In this document: piece after piece, positions 53,388 to 61,904 of the stretch
Layout: each line of letters starts with the position of its first letter
How positions within the stretch are numbered: position 1 is the first letter of the stretch
NCBI RefSeq assembly: GCF_003337715.1
Contig: NZ_QPIX01000005.1
Span: 1 to 64,000 of the forward strand
Origin: Ciceribacter lividus
Lineage (GTDB): Bacteria > Pseudomonadota > Alphaproteobacteria > Rhizobiales > Rhizobiaceae
Reading direction: 5' to 3'
DNA length: 64,000 nucleotides
Notes under the pieces: model-generated
Databases searched by the model: none
What the model was told of the DNA's origin: nothing
Seen by the model: the letters and a program-made list of their open reading frames with translations, nothing else
Translations under genes and position numbers: made by a program

Positions 53388-54125
53388 TCAGGCAAGGGCG
53401 TCCGGTGTTCCGAAACGGATGCGGAACCGGCGGTTCTCCTTGCCCTTCTTTTCAATCTTGGCGATGTGAATCGCCCCGACCTCCTGGGTCTCGGAAACAT
53501 GTGTGCCGCCGCAGGGCTGGCTGTCAACGGCGGAGTCTTCGCCGATGCAGACGAGGCTCACCCGGCCCATGCCGACCGGCGGGCGCACGTTCTTCGACTT
53601 GACGATGCCCGGATTGGCGACAAGTTCGTCGTCGGTGATCCACTGTACGAAGATCGGATGGTTTTCCGAAACGAGCCGCATCAGCTCTTTCGTCACCGCG
53701 TCGCGGTCGATCGTCTCCGTCATGTCGAAGTCGACACGCGATTCGTCCTCGCCGACGGAGGCGCCGGTGATCGGGAAGGGGCAGACGACCGAGAGCAAGT
53801 GGCAGGCCGTGTGCATGCGCATCAGCTTGTACCGGCGCGGCCAGTCGACATGCATCACGATCGTTTCTCCGGCCGTCGGAAGATCCTGCCCCTCCGCCGG
53901 CATGTGGAGGATGATGTCCTTCGTCGCACCGTGCCGTGTGACGTCGAGCGTGATCCGGGAACCGTCGGCGCGTTCGAGAAAGCCGGTGTCCCCGGGTTGG
54001 CCGCCCGAGGTTGCGTAAAAGCAGGTCCGGTCAAATTCGATGCTGCCGTCCTCGTTGACCGCCGTCACCACCGCCTCGCAGGTCGAAAGATAGAAGTCGT
54101 CGCGATAGAGAGCGGTGGTCGGCAT
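53388..54125 (-). CDS. AlaX-type alanyl-tRNA editing protein
   Basis: A 245-residue free-standing editing domain that hydrolyses Ser or Gly wrongly attached to tRNA-Ala. The zinc ligands are in RMHTACHLLS (HxxxH) and in SQPCGGTHVSE. The N-terminal part (FYATSGGQPGDTGFLE) matches the beta-barrel of AlaX and AlaRS. The start is the ATG at 54125. It lies between cysK (gap 10 bases) and sseA (gap 18), so all three are probably one transcript. Confidence 0.92.
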   Translation of the reverse strand: MPTTALYRDDFYLSTCEAVVTAVNEDGSIEFDRTCFYATSGGQPGDTGFLERADGSRITLDVTRHGATKDIILHMPAEGQDLPTAGETIVMHVDWPRRYKLMRMHTACHLLSVVCPFPITGASVGEDESRVDFDMTETIDRDAVTKELMRLVSENHPIFVQWITDDELVANPGIVKSKNVRPPVGMGRVSLVCIGEDSAVDSQPCGGTHVSETQEVGAIHIAKIEKKGKENRRFRIRFGTPDALA

Positions 54126-54135
54126 GGTTTCTCGC

Positions 54136-55173
54136 TTATGCGGCCTCGAAGGGCAGATCGAACTCGGGTTGCGTCTCGAGCCAGCCGGGCACCGGCAGGG
54201 CCTTCGACGCAAGGAAGGCTGGATTGAAGAGCTTGGACTGGTAGCGGTTGCCGTAGTCGCAGAGCATGGTCACGATGGTATGCCCCGGACCGAGCTCGCG
54301 GGCAAGGCGGATCGCACCGGCGATGTTGATGCCCGACGAGCCGCCGAGGCAGAGCCCCTCCTGTTCGACGAGATCGAAGATAACCGGCAGCGCTTCCGAA
54401 TCGGGGATCTGATAGGCGAAGTCGGGTGTGAAGCCTTCGAGATTGGCGGTGATGCGGCCTTGACCGATTCCCTCGGTGATCGAGGAGCCGGAGGATTTCA
54501 GTTCGCCGTTCCGGTAGTATTCGTAGAGGGCGGCGCCTTCGGGATCGGCGATGCCGATCTTGACGTCGCGCTTCAGCGCCCGCAGGCCGGCGGCGGTGCC
54601 GGCAAGCGTGCCGCCCGAGCCGACGGCGCAGATGAAACCGTCCACCTTGCCGTCGGTCTGCGCGAAGATCTCGCGCGCGGTGGTCGCGACATGAGCGTCG
54701 CGGTTGACGGTGTTGTCGAACTGGTTTGCCCAGATCGCCCCGTTCGGCTCCGTCCTTGCGAGCTGTTCGGCGAGGCGGCCGGAGAGCCGGACGTAGTTGT
54801 TCGGGTTCTTGTAGGGAACGGCCGGAACCTCGACGAGCTCGGCACCGAGCAGACGCAGCGCGTCCTTCTTTTCCTGGCTCTGGGTTTCGGGAATGACGAT
54901 CACGGTCCGATAACCGAGCGCCCTGGCGACCAGCGTCAGCCCGATGCCGGTATTGCCGGCCGTGCCTTCGACGATGACGCCGCCGGGCGCGAGCAGGCCT
55001 TTCTTCTCGGCATCGCGGATGATGAAGAGGGCGGCGCGATCCTTGACCGACTGGCCGGGGTTCAGGAACTCCGCCTTGCCGAGAATGGTGCAGCCGGTCG
55101 CCTCCGAGGCGTTCTTCAGCCGGATGAGCGGCGTGTTGCCGATCGCCTCGAGGACGGAGGGATGAAATGCCAT
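54136..55173 (-). CDS. cysK: Cysteine synthase A (O-acetylserine sulfhydrylase)
   Basis: A 345-residue PLP enzyme that makes cysteine from O-acetylserine and sulfide. The PLP lysine is in NPGQSVKDRAA, the cofactor pocket in VEGTAGNTGIGL and the phosphate loop in VGSGGTLAGT. It is longer than E. coli CysK (323), as in other rhizobial members. It is the first gene of the cysK-alaX-sseA run, and its promoter lies in the 139-base gap to phrB. Confidence 0.93.
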   Translation of the reverse strand: MAFHPSVLEAIGNTPLIRLKNASEATGCTILGKAEFLNPGQSVKDRAALFIIRDAEKKGLLAPGGVIVEGTAGNTGIGLTLVARALGYRTVIVIPETQSQEKKDALRLLGAELVEVPAVPYKNPNNYVRLSGRLAEQLARTEPNGAIWANQFDNTVNRDAHVATTAREIFAQTDGKVDGFICAVGSGGTLAGTAAGLRALKRDVKIGIADPEGAALYEYYRNGELKSSGSSITEGIGQGRITANLEGFTPDFAYQIPDSEALPVIFDLVEQEGLCLGGSSGINIAGAIRLARELGPGHTIVTMLCDYGNRYQSKLFNPAFLASKALPVPGWLETQPEFDLPFEAA

Positions 55174-55312
55174 GGGATGAGCCTTCTCTTTGTCGGAAGA
55201 TTAAGGAGCGACTTTTCAAATCTCAAGACGAAGAAGACAAGGAATTCGGTTCCGCGGTGGAGCGCCTGTATAGAAAAACCGTGCTTTGCGGGCGATTGGC
55301 CGCGAGCGCGAT

Positions 55313-56761
55313 CTATCCGGCCGACGGACCCGCGAGCCCGCGAAAGGCCGCGAGCGCCCGTTCGCGCGCCGCCTTGTGGTCGACGATCGGCAGTGGATAG
55401 GTCTTGCCGAGGGAAACGCCGGCGTCTTCGAGCACTGAAAGCGGCGCGTCGAAAGGCCTGTGGATGAACCTGTCCGGGAGTGCCTTCAGCTCCGGCACGA
55501 AGCGGCGGACATAGGCGCCGTCGGGATCGAATTTCTCGCCCTGGCTGACCGGATTGAAGATGCGGAAGAAGGGGGCGGCATCGGCGCCGGAGCCGGCGAC
55601 CCATTGCCAGCTCGCGGCATTCGACGCCGGATCGGCATCGACGAGCGTGTCGCGAAACCAGCGCTCGCCCTCGCGCCAGTCGATCAGGAGGTCCTTGACG
55701 AGGAAGGAGGCGACGATCATGCGCACACGGTTGTGCATCCAGCCCATCTGCCAGAGCTGGCGCATGCCGGCATCGATGATCGGGTAACCGGTCTCGCCGC
55801 GCTGCCACCGCCGCAGCCCTTCCGGATCGTTCCGCCACGGGAAGCCGTCGAACTTTTCCGAAAAGTTGCGGCGTGCGAGCGCAGGAAAGTGAAAGAGCAG
55901 GTGATAGCCGAACTCCCGCCAGACGAGCTCCTTGCGGAAGCTGGTGACGTCCTCGGCAGGGACGCTCCCTGAAAGTCCTCGCGTCGCGTGCCACACCCGT
56001 GCCGGGGAGATTTCGCCGAGGGCGAGGTGCGGCGAGAGCATGGAGACATGCGGTTCGGCCGGGAAGTCGCGGCCGACGGCATATCCTGCGAGCCCGGTCC
56101 TGACGAAAGCCTCCAGCCGCTTGCGGGCGCCGGCTTCGCCCGGCGCCCAGACCTCGCGGAATGCCGCGGCCCAGTCCGGCTTCGCCGGCAGGAGGTGCCA
56201 ATCATCAAGCGTCTCGGTGTCCGGCCATTCGGCCGGCGCGGGCAGGGTGCTCCGCGCTTCGATCGGGTCCTCGGGCTCTCCGGACGCCTCGAAGGCGCGC
56301 CAGAACGGCGTATAGACGCGATAGAAGCCGCCTGTGCCCGTCTTCATCCGCGACGGCTCGTGCAGCAGCTGGCCGGAAAAGCTGTGCACCGCGACCCCGT
56401 CGGAGCGAAGCGTCGACTTCAGGTCCGTATCCGATTCGATTCCCGCGGGATCGTAACGTCGGTTCCAGAGGACTTCGGTCGCGCCGGTCTCGGCGATCAG
56501 GTCCGACAGAATCGCTTGGGGAGCGCCGCTGCGGAGCAGAAGCCGGCTGCCGAGTCTTTCCAGCGCGTGGCCGAGGGCGACAAGCGAGTGGTGCAGCCAC
56601 CAGGACTGAGCGGCGCCGAGCGGTCCGTTGTTCGGTTCGCGAATGTAAAGGGGAAGCACCGGCCGCCCCGTTGCGGCCGCATGGGCGAGTGCGCGGTTGT
56701 CGTCGAATCGCAGGTCCTTGCGGAACCAGAGAATGACCGGGGTGCCGCCTGGATCGTGCAT
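55313..56761 (-). CDS. phrB: Deoxyribodipyrimidine photo-lyase
   Basis: A 482-residue light-driven DNA repair enzyme that splits pyrimidine dimers with FADH. The N-terminal antenna domain starts VILWFRKDLRFDDNRAL. The FAD-binding half has LVWREFGYHLLFHFP, WQRGETGYPIIDAGMRQLWQMGWMHNR in pieces, and FRIFNPVSQGEKFDP. The ATG at 56761 puts the family start MHDPGGTPVILW at the N-terminus. It is probably transcribed alone. Confidence 0.94.
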   Translation of the reverse strand: MHDPGGTPVILWFRKDLRFDDNRALAHAAATGRPVLPLYIREPNNGPLGAAQSWWLHHSLVALGHALERLGSRLLLRSGAPQAILSDLIAETGATEVLWNRRYDPAGIESDTDLKSTLRSDGVAVHSFSGQLLHEPSRMKTGTGGFYRVYTPFWRAFEASGEPEDPIEARSTLPAPAEWPDTETLDDWHLLPAKPDWAAAFREVWAPGEAGARKRLEAFVRTGLAGYAVGRDFPAEPHVSMLSPHLALGEISPARVWHATRGLSGSVPAEDVTSFRKELVWREFGYHLLFHFPALARRNFSEKFDGFPWRNDPEGLRRWQRGETGYPIIDAGMRQLWQMGWMHNRVRMIVASFLVKDLLIDWREGERWFRDTLVDADPASNAASWQWVAGSGADAAPFFRIFNPVSQGEKFDPDGAYVRRFVPELKALPDRFIHRPFDAPLSVLEDAGVSLGKTYPLPIVDHKAARERALAAFRGLAGPSAG

Positions 56762-56829
56762 GTTCCGTCTCGCGGGTGCTCCTGGCGCTATCTTATACGA
56801 GATGGATGGCAAGGGGCTATGGCGGAACC

Positions 56830-57590
56830 TTCCCGCTGGCGGCGGGTGTGGAGGCTGCTCATTTCGTAGCTCCGAACTCGTCGCCACGATCGAGCGGGCG
56901 CGCACGGCGCTTTCCGCCGGCGATGTTGAGGCGGCCTTGCTGCTCTCCTCCGGGGCCTATGAGCAGGCGAAGGCGGCGGGCGCCTATGCCGAAAAGGTAA
57001 AGGCGAGCCGCGAGCTGATCGACAAGGCGCGGCGCATGCAGGCTGACGCTCTGAAGATCGAAAGCCTCTGCTACGTGGCCATGGCCGATGCGGTGGACGA
57101 GGCGCAGGTGAACGGCAAGCTTTCGCGCGGCGGCCGGCAGAAAACGGTCCACGACGAGGACCGTTTCACGCTCGAAGAGGTTGGGATCGACAAGCGGCGT
57201 CTGCATGAGGCCCGCAGCATCCGCAATGCCGAGCGGGCGGAGCCCGGCTTCATCGAGCGGGTGGTGGAGGCGCGTCTCGACGAGGGGCTGGAGCCGAGCC
57301 GGGCGGGGCTGAAACGCGCAGCAGGCCACGCGATCGGTACGAAGACGGCGACGAAGGACGAGCGCGGCGAAGACCTCTACGAGACGCCGATCGAGGCCGT
57401 GCGCACACTGCTGGCGCTCGAAAGCTTCACCACGCATGTCCTCGAGCCGAGCGTCGGCAAGGGGGGCGATCCTGCGGCCGCTCGAGGCGGCGGGCTATGA
57501 CGTGCGGATCTCCGATCTCGTCGATCGTGGTGTTACGACGCAGCACGGCGAGTGCCAGCAGGTCAGCGATTTCATGGCCATGCGGCGACG
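56830..57590 (+). pseudogene. Frameshifted phage-type DNA methyltransferase fragment
   Basis: The plus frame carries a helical N-terminal part (TALSAGDVEAALLLSSGAYEQAK, then KARRMQADALKIESL) and a C-terminal part ending EDLYETPIEAVRTLL...THVLEPSVGKG, typical of phage-encoded adenine methyltransferases before the SAM loop. At the G-run 57461-57466 the frame shifts: the continuation (GAILRPLEAAGYDVRISDLVD) is in another frame, as if one G was gained. The usual catalytic NPPY is absent because the homology stops near 57590. No convincing start codon remains. Confidence 0.65.
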
Positions 57591-57900
57591 CGGCGAACGC
57601 GTGGGGCCGGATACGTCCACGGGTGACTTTGCCACGATGTCTCCCGGCTTCAACGGTGTAAACGGCGGTTTGACCGTCGACCGCGCGCTCACTGCGCTTC
57701 AGCATGTCGGTAGTGGGTCCGTATCCTATACCGGTGCATTTGTTGCGACGACGCTCGCGCTTGGTGGCGACAATGTGATCAAGTTCGGGCAGTCTTCATC
57801 CGTCCGGTCCGGTATGTCCCAAGTGCCCGGAAGCTCGCTGGCGGCCAGTGGTGATACTGTCTCGTTTCAGTGTTCTGTGCCAATCGAGGGATGGTCCTGA
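57591..57900 (+). pseudogene. C-terminal fragment of a phage tail-fibre-like protein
   Basis: In the same frame as the shifted methyltransferase end, the protein continues VSYTGAFVATTLALGGDNVIKFGQSS and ends DTVSFQCSVPIEGWS with a stop. A closing VPIxGWS after beta-rich repeats is common in phage tail-fibre or receptor-binding C-termini. There is no start of its own, so this looks like a deletion join of two phage genes. Confidence 0.5.
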
Positions 57901-58569
57901 TCAGCGCTTTTCGAGCAGGAACCAGGTGATGTCATCCGTCGGGAACAGCGGGTCCCGGTGGTAAATGAAGCCATAATCGACCAGATGCAGCGACGGATAC
58001 GCTTCGAGTATCTCTCCGGCGAAGTCCCGCTTGAACAGCCTGTCGGAGTGCCCGCGATAAGGTATCGCAGTCGGTGACGGGTTGTAGTACTCCGCCACCA
58101 GCACATATCGGCGACTGGCTTCGACCAGCCGCTGATACGCCGTCGGCAACTGGTCCGGGTTGACGTGGATCAGCACGCCGGCAGTGAAGGCCATGTCCAC
58201 CTGTGGCCAGTCGACGGCATCTAGCAGAGATCCGCATGCCGACCGTATGCCGGGAATCCTGGCGAGTTCGTCGTGCGCCGCCGTATTGATTTCGATGGCC
58301 TGCAGATCGAGCGACGGCAGAAGATTCCTGATTGCCAGAAGATTGAGGCCGATATTGGCGCCGAGCTCCCGGACCGATGCGACGCCATTCGTCCGACTAA
58401 GAATTCTGGCGAACATTGCTGTTTTTGCGGCGATCTCATGAGTTCCGGCGTTGCGGCCAATATAGAGGTCGCCAAATTCTCCGGCCCAGAAATCTTCCTG
58501 CGCTGTGACGTACGACAACGGGCTGCCTCCATGCATCTCGTGATTGGCAGATTTAGATACGTCGAACAA
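57901..58569 (-). CDS. Pseudaminic acid biosynthesis-associated methylase-like protein
   Basis: A 222-residue SAM-dependent methyltransferase similar to the PseA-associated methylase family (TQEDFWAGEFGDLYIGRN near the start is diagnostic). The SAM loop is SVRELGANIGLNLLAIR, and later VDMAFTAGVLIHVNPDQL and DYGFIYHRDPLFPTDDITWFLLE match the family end. The start is a TTG at 58569 or the ATG at 58536 (MHGGSPLS). No other sugar-nucleotide genes are near. It lies within the prophage remnant on the opposite strand, so it may be phage cargo. Confidence 0.75.
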   Translation of the reverse strand: MFDVSKSANHEMHGGSPLSYVTAQEDFWAGEFGDLYIGRNAGTHEIAAKTAMFARILSRTNGVASVRELGANIGLNLLAIRNLLPSLDLQAIEINTAAHDELARIPGIRSACGSLLDAVDWPQVDMAFTAGVLIHVNPDQLPTAYQRLVEASRRYVLVAEYYNPSPTAIPYRGHSDRLFKRDFAGEILEAYPSLHLVDYGFIYHRDPLFPTDDITWFLLEKR

Positions 58570-58643
58570 TCCGAAGATGCAAGCCGTGCACGCCGGTCGG
58601 CGCGTTCACTGATCTGATCTTCTCAACACAAGGATAGAACATC

Positions 58644-59441
58644 ATGACTTGGAACGGTTTCAAGGGCCGGGCCAGGCGGATCGACGACGCCGATCTGCCG
58701 CTGCTCGGCCTTCAGATCGGCGTCGGTGAGGATGAAATCCATGCCTTCATCGAGGCGGAGACGCGCGGGTCCGGCTTCGATGCGCAGGGCCGGCCGAAGA
58801 TCCTCTTCGAGCGGCACAAGTTCTACAAGTATGTCGCTCCGGAGAAGCGCAAAGCCGCCGTTGCCGCCGGTCTCGCCAGCCCGAAGCCGGGCGGCTACGG
58901 CAAGGAAAGCGAGCAGTATGGCAAGCTCCGGCGGGCAATCGAGATCGACGAGCATGCCGCGCTTCTGTCCTGCTCGTGGGGTCTCGCACAGGTCATGGGG
59001 TTCAACTGCAAGCTTGCCGGCTATGACAGCGTCGAGGCCATGGTGCGCGCCTTCATGGACGACGAGGAGGCGCACCTGCGAGCGGCAGTGAACTTCATCC
59101 GCAACTCCAGGCTCGACGACGAGCTGCGGCGCCATGACTGGGCCGGTTTCGCCCGCGGCTACAACGGCGAGAACTATCGCATCAACCGGTACGACGAGAA
59201 GCTCGCGGCCGCCTATGCCAAGTGGTCGAATATCCGCGACACGCCGATTCCTTCGTCTGTCGACAGCAAGCCGGCAGCACCTGTCCAGCCGAAACCTGTT
59301 GCACCTGCTCCCGTGCCGGCGCCGGCATCAACGCCGCCTGCGGCCGCGCCCGCCGTGATCGACCGGCAGGCCGGAAAGGCCGACTGGATCACCGCCCTCG
59401 TCAACGCCATCGCGGCTCTCCTGAAAGGACCGAAGAAATGA
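58644..59441 (+). CDS. Phage endolysin, N-acetylmuramidase domain
   Basis: A 265-residue phage lysis enzyme. Residues 10-190 match the N-acetylmuramidase (DUF3380) domain: VGEDEIHAFIEAETRGSGFD with a likely catalytic Glu, then ILFERHKFYKYV, LSCSWGLAQVMGFN and GFARGYNGENYR. A Pro/Ala linker and an amphipathic tail (WITALVNAIAALLKGPKK) follow. It cuts peptidoglycan at the end of the phage cycle. Its stop overlaps the next start, and it opens a five-gene lysis cluster. Confidence 0.88.
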   Translation: MTWNGFKGRARRIDDADLPLLGLQIGVGEDEIHAFIEAETRGSGFDAQGRPKILFERHKFYKYVAPEKRKAAVAAGLASPKPGGYGKESEQYGKLRRAIEIDEHAALLSCSWGLAQVMGFNCKLAGYDSVEAMVRAFMDDEEAHLRAAVNFIRNSRLDDELRRHDWAGFARGYNGENYRINRYDEKLAAAYAKWSNIRDTPIPSSVDSKPAAPVQPKPVAPAPVPAPASTPPAAAPAVIDRQAGKADWITALVNAIAALLKGPKK

Positions 59442-59677
59442 AAAAGCTGATTGAAGCCGTCGTCCGGTTTCGCACCTGGATCGTCAACCTGGTCCTCGCG
59501 CTCGCCGTCATCCTGCCGGACCTCCTGAACTCGCCCGAGATACTTGCCGTCGTGCCGGCGGAATATCAGCGCTGGATCGTCGCGCTCGCCTTCCTGATCA
59601 ACATCTGGCTCCGTCCGCGCCCAGCCGTCATCAAGACCGACCTCGAGGCGAGTGTCAGCCGAAGCAAACGGCGATGA
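59438..59677 (+). CDS. Small holin-like membrane protein
   Basis: A 79-residue protein overlapping the endolysin stop (ATGA). Two hydrophobic segments (WIVNLVLALAVILPDLL and WIVALAFLINIWL) and a basic tail (SVSRSKRR) fit a small phage holin or a related membrane protein. Its position right after the endolysin supports this. Confidence 0.65.
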   Translation: MKKLIEAVVRFRTWIVNLVLALAVILPDLLNSPEILAVVPAEYQRWIVALAFLINIWLRPRPAVIKTDLEASVSRSKRR

Positions 59678-59997
59678 GTGCGATCTCGAGGAAGCTTCGG
59701 AACGTCGAGGGTGGACGGGTCATGTTCTGGTGTCCGGGGTGCGGCGGCGCGCACGCGATCACCGTCGAGGATGCACCCAATCGGCAAGGGCCGATCTGGG
59801 GCTACAACGGGAACCCGGATGCGCCGACCTTCACGCCTTCGATCTTCGTCAACGCGCCGGGCCGACATCACAATCCGAGGGCACCTTCCTGCCATTCCTT
59901 CGTGCGTGATGGCCGTATCCAGTTTCTCGGTGACTGCACCCATGCGCTTGCAGGGCAGACGGTCGACCTACCTGATTTCGATAGCGGCGACTTATGA
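59674..59997 (+). CDS. DUF6527 phage protein
   Basis: A 107-residue protein common in rhizobial and other alphaproteobacterial phage lysis regions. It has a CPGCGGAH zinc-like pair, then PTFTPSIFVN and CHSFVRDGRIQFLGDCTHALAGQ. Function is unknown. It overlaps both neighbours by four bases, so it is translationally coupled. Confidence 0.75.
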   Translation: MSAISRKLRNVEGGRVMFWCPGCGGAHAITVEDAPNRQGPIWGYNGNPDAPTFTPSIFVNAPGRHHNPRAPSCHSFVRDGRIQFLGDCTHALAGQTVDLPDFDSGDL

Positions 59998-60392
59998 TAG
60001 CTCTCGTCCTCAACGCACTGACTGGCGGGTTGCTGAAAGCCTGGCAGGCCAAGCTTACGGCCGACAGCGACGAAAAGCGGGTGATCGCCGATGCGGCGAT
60101 TGCCGACATCAACCGACAGATCGAGGCGCGCCGCGAGGCGACCGAGATACGGCGCGCCACCGCCGGTTTTTGGGAAATGCGCGTGGCGATCGCACTCGTT
60201 GCTTGGCCGCTCGCGCTGCACCTCGCTCTGGTGACCCTCGACACCATGCTGACCGGCGTTTCATGGGGTATCCCGCGCTTGCCGGCGCCGATGGATGAAT
60301 GGCAGGCCACAATCCTCCTTTCGCTCTTCGGGCTTCAGGGTGTGACCGGCAGCTTCTGGGCGATCGCGGCGGTGATCAGAGGGCGGCGGTAG
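59994..60392 (+). CDS. Phage holin-like / membrane protein
   Basis: A 132-residue protein. A helical charged part (RVIADAAIADINRQIEARREATEI) follows a short N-terminal segment. Two C-terminal hydrophobic stretches (VAIALVAWPLALHLALVTLD and ILLSLFGLQGVTGSFWAIAAVI) are likely membrane helices. This design is typical of a second holin-type gene in prophages of this group. Confidence 0.65.
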   Translation: MIALVLNALTGGLLKAWQAKLTADSDEKRVIADAAIADINRQIEARREATEIRRATAGFWEMRVAIALVAWPLALHLALVTLDTMLTGVSWGIPRLPAPMDEWQATILLSLFGLQGVTGSFWAIAAVIRGRR

Positions 60393-60477
60393 CTACCGCC
60401 CACGGCGTGAATGCAGACGACCGACCAGCCGACATCTCTAGGACCAAAGGGGCAGGGGCTTGAGCGAGGAAAGCGAC

Positions 60478-60840
60478 ATGACCACGGTGAAGGCGCCAGC
60501 CTGGAAATGGGAGTGGAACCTCAATACGATCGTGATCCTGATCGGTTTCGCCGGCGGGATCGCCGCATGGGGGGCGACCTGGGCGCGGCTGACGGACGGG
60601 CAATCCGCCAATCGCGCCGCGATCGACCGGATCGACAAACGGGTGACGAGCCTCGAGGCGCTGCCCCGGCTGATCGACAATCACGAATTCCGCATCGGCA
60701 ATGTCGAGAAACAGGCCACCGATTCGGCGACCGCGATGCGGGCGGTGGAAAGCACACTCAACAGCCCCGCCACGGACATGCGGGTGACGCGCGAAATACT
60801 GCAGCGGATCGAAGCAAGCCAGAGCGGACGGGGGAGGTGA
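60478..60840 (+). CDS. Phage protein with one membrane helix and a coiled coil
   Basis: A 120-residue protein; GAGGAAAGCGAC precedes the ATG at 60478. One membrane segment (TIVILIGFAGGIAAWGATWA) is followed by a long helix with heptad-like spacing (IDRIDKRVTSLEALPRLID). It resembles small membrane-anchored proteins found beside phage lysis genes. It is the last gene of the cluster. Confidence 0.6.
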   Translation: MTTVKAPAWKWEWNLNTIVILIGFAGGIAAWGATWARLTDGQSANRAAIDRIDKRVTSLEALPRLIDNHEFRIGNVEKQATDSATAMRAVESTLNSPATDMRVTREILQRIEASQSGRGR

Positions 60841-60860
60841 GTAGGGGGGAAGCGGAACGG

Positions 60861-60921
60861 ACTGCCACACCTGAAAAAAGTGTGGCGAACGGTTCAAGTC
60901 CAAACTGCCACACCTGAAAAA
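60861..60921. repeat. 18-bp direct repeats after the prophage
   Basis: ACTGCCACACCTGAAAAA occurs at 60861-60878 and 60904-60921. The first copy can also pair with GTGTGG just after it to form a hairpin, and a partial inverted copy (TTCAGGTG) lies near 60935. They sit between the last phage gene and tRNA-Cys. Confidence 0.7.
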
Positions 60922-60965
60922 TCTATGAGCAAATTCAGGTGCTTGCGCGACGTTTCGGGGAGCGG

Positions 60966-61039
60966 TGGAGGCCTCGCCCGGAATCGAACCGGGGTGCAAG
61001 GATTTGCAGTCCTCTGCGTAACCACTCCGCCACGAGGCC
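60966..61039 (-). tRNA. tRNA-Cys (anticodon GCA)
   Basis: A 74-base tRNA on the minus strand with acceptor GGCCTCG/CGAGGCC, anticodon loop around TGCAA giving GCA, T-loop GGTTCGAATCC and encoded CCA. Its 3' end faces the prophage remnant, the side on which tRNA-targeting phages integrate. Confidence 0.95.
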
Positions 61040-61170
61040 GTCCGATGCTTTAAAAGCGAGTGGTGACGGGCGTTTAGAACGGATCAAAGACGAGCGCAAG
61101 GGGGAACCTCCGTAGAGGTCCGTTTTTTTGTCGCACGCCCCACTGCCGGGCAGAAAATCACGGATGAGCG

Positions 61171-61449
61171 TCAGTGCCCGGCGCGATTGACCTGTGGATA
61201 GCGCTTGCGCCACCAGATCGCGGCCTTGCGTCTGCGCCGGCGCACCGAGGGCAGTTCCTGCGACAGGATCAGCAGCCCGAGCGGAATCATCCAGAAGCCC
61301 AGAACCGGGAGGAAGCCGAGGATACCGCCGGCGACGAGGCCGGAGCCCACGGCAACGCGCCCGTTGCGCGAGCGGGGGAAGGGCAGTTCCAGCCGCCCGA
61401 GGATCAGGCGACCTTTCTCCCTGTCGATGTGAAACTTCTTTTCGGCCAT
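61171..61449 (-). CDS. Small inner-membrane protein (PGPGW-like)
   Basis: A 92-residue protein. After a hydrophilic start (MAEKKFHIDREKGRLILG) there are two close hydrophobic segments (VAVGSGLVAGGILGFLPVLG and MIPLGLLILS) and a basic C-terminus (RRRRRKAAIWWRKRYP). This layout resembles the PGPGW family of small membrane proteins, without the exact PGPGW motif. Function is unknown. Confidence 0.65.
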   Translation of the reverse strand: MAEKKFHIDREKGRLILGRLELPFPRSRNGRVAVGSGLVAGGILGFLPVLGFWMIPLGLLILSQELPSVRRRRRKAAIWWRKRYPQVNRAGH

Positions 61450-61610
61450 TCGCTACCTATATCGCGGAAACGTACCAAAACCTTGTCCCGCCTGGGGAAA
61501 AGATGGGTGCTTGGGAGAATTGCACAAGGGCGCGGCATTTTTTTGAAAAAACCGCTTGGCAAATCGTGCCAGCATTTGTATTAGCCCCCTCACGCCGCGG
61601 CGAGCGGTGA

Positions 61611-61685
61611 TCCCTGGTAGCTCAGCGGTAGAGCATTCGACTGTTAATCGACAGGTCGCCGGTTCGAATCCGGCCCGGGGAGCCA
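61611..61685 (+). tRNA. tRNA-Asn (anticodon GTT)
   Basis: A 75-base tRNA with acceptor TCCCTGG/CCGGGGA, anticodon loop CTGTTAA giving GTT, T-loop GGTTCGAATCC and encoded CCA. A terminator follows 26 bases later. Confidence 0.95.
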
Positions 61686-61710
61686 GTTTCTCAGCAGAAG
61701 TGCTGGATGC

Positions 61711-61748
61711 AAGGCCGGTTCGGTTTCCGAACCGGCCTTTGTTTTTTT
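61711..61748 (+). terminator. Rho-independent terminator of tRNA-Asn
   Basis: Thirteen-base perfect arms (AAGGCCGGTTCGG and CCGAACCGGCCTT) around TTT, followed by a T-rich tract. Confidence 0.85.
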
Positions 61749-61904
61749 CGGAGCCGCCGGCCGGTCTGGTCCTTCCCGCCGTGCTTTTCGACGTCAGTTC
61801 GTCGCGATTTGCCCCGATCGCGGAGGGGAAGCCTTGAAAGCGGCCCTTCCTGCAATTATGACACGCCGAGAGACAGACACCCGGCCGCAAGTGGGACGAC
61901 AATC

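Noticed and set aside
52062..54227. A 721-codon plus-strand frame opposite sseA and alaX
   Set aside because: Shadow frame spanning two real genes on the other strand.
61106..61129. A hairpin plus T-run between tRNA-Cys and the PGPGW-like gene
   Set aside because: The stem is only five bases and no plus-strand gene ends nearby, so I did not call a terminator.
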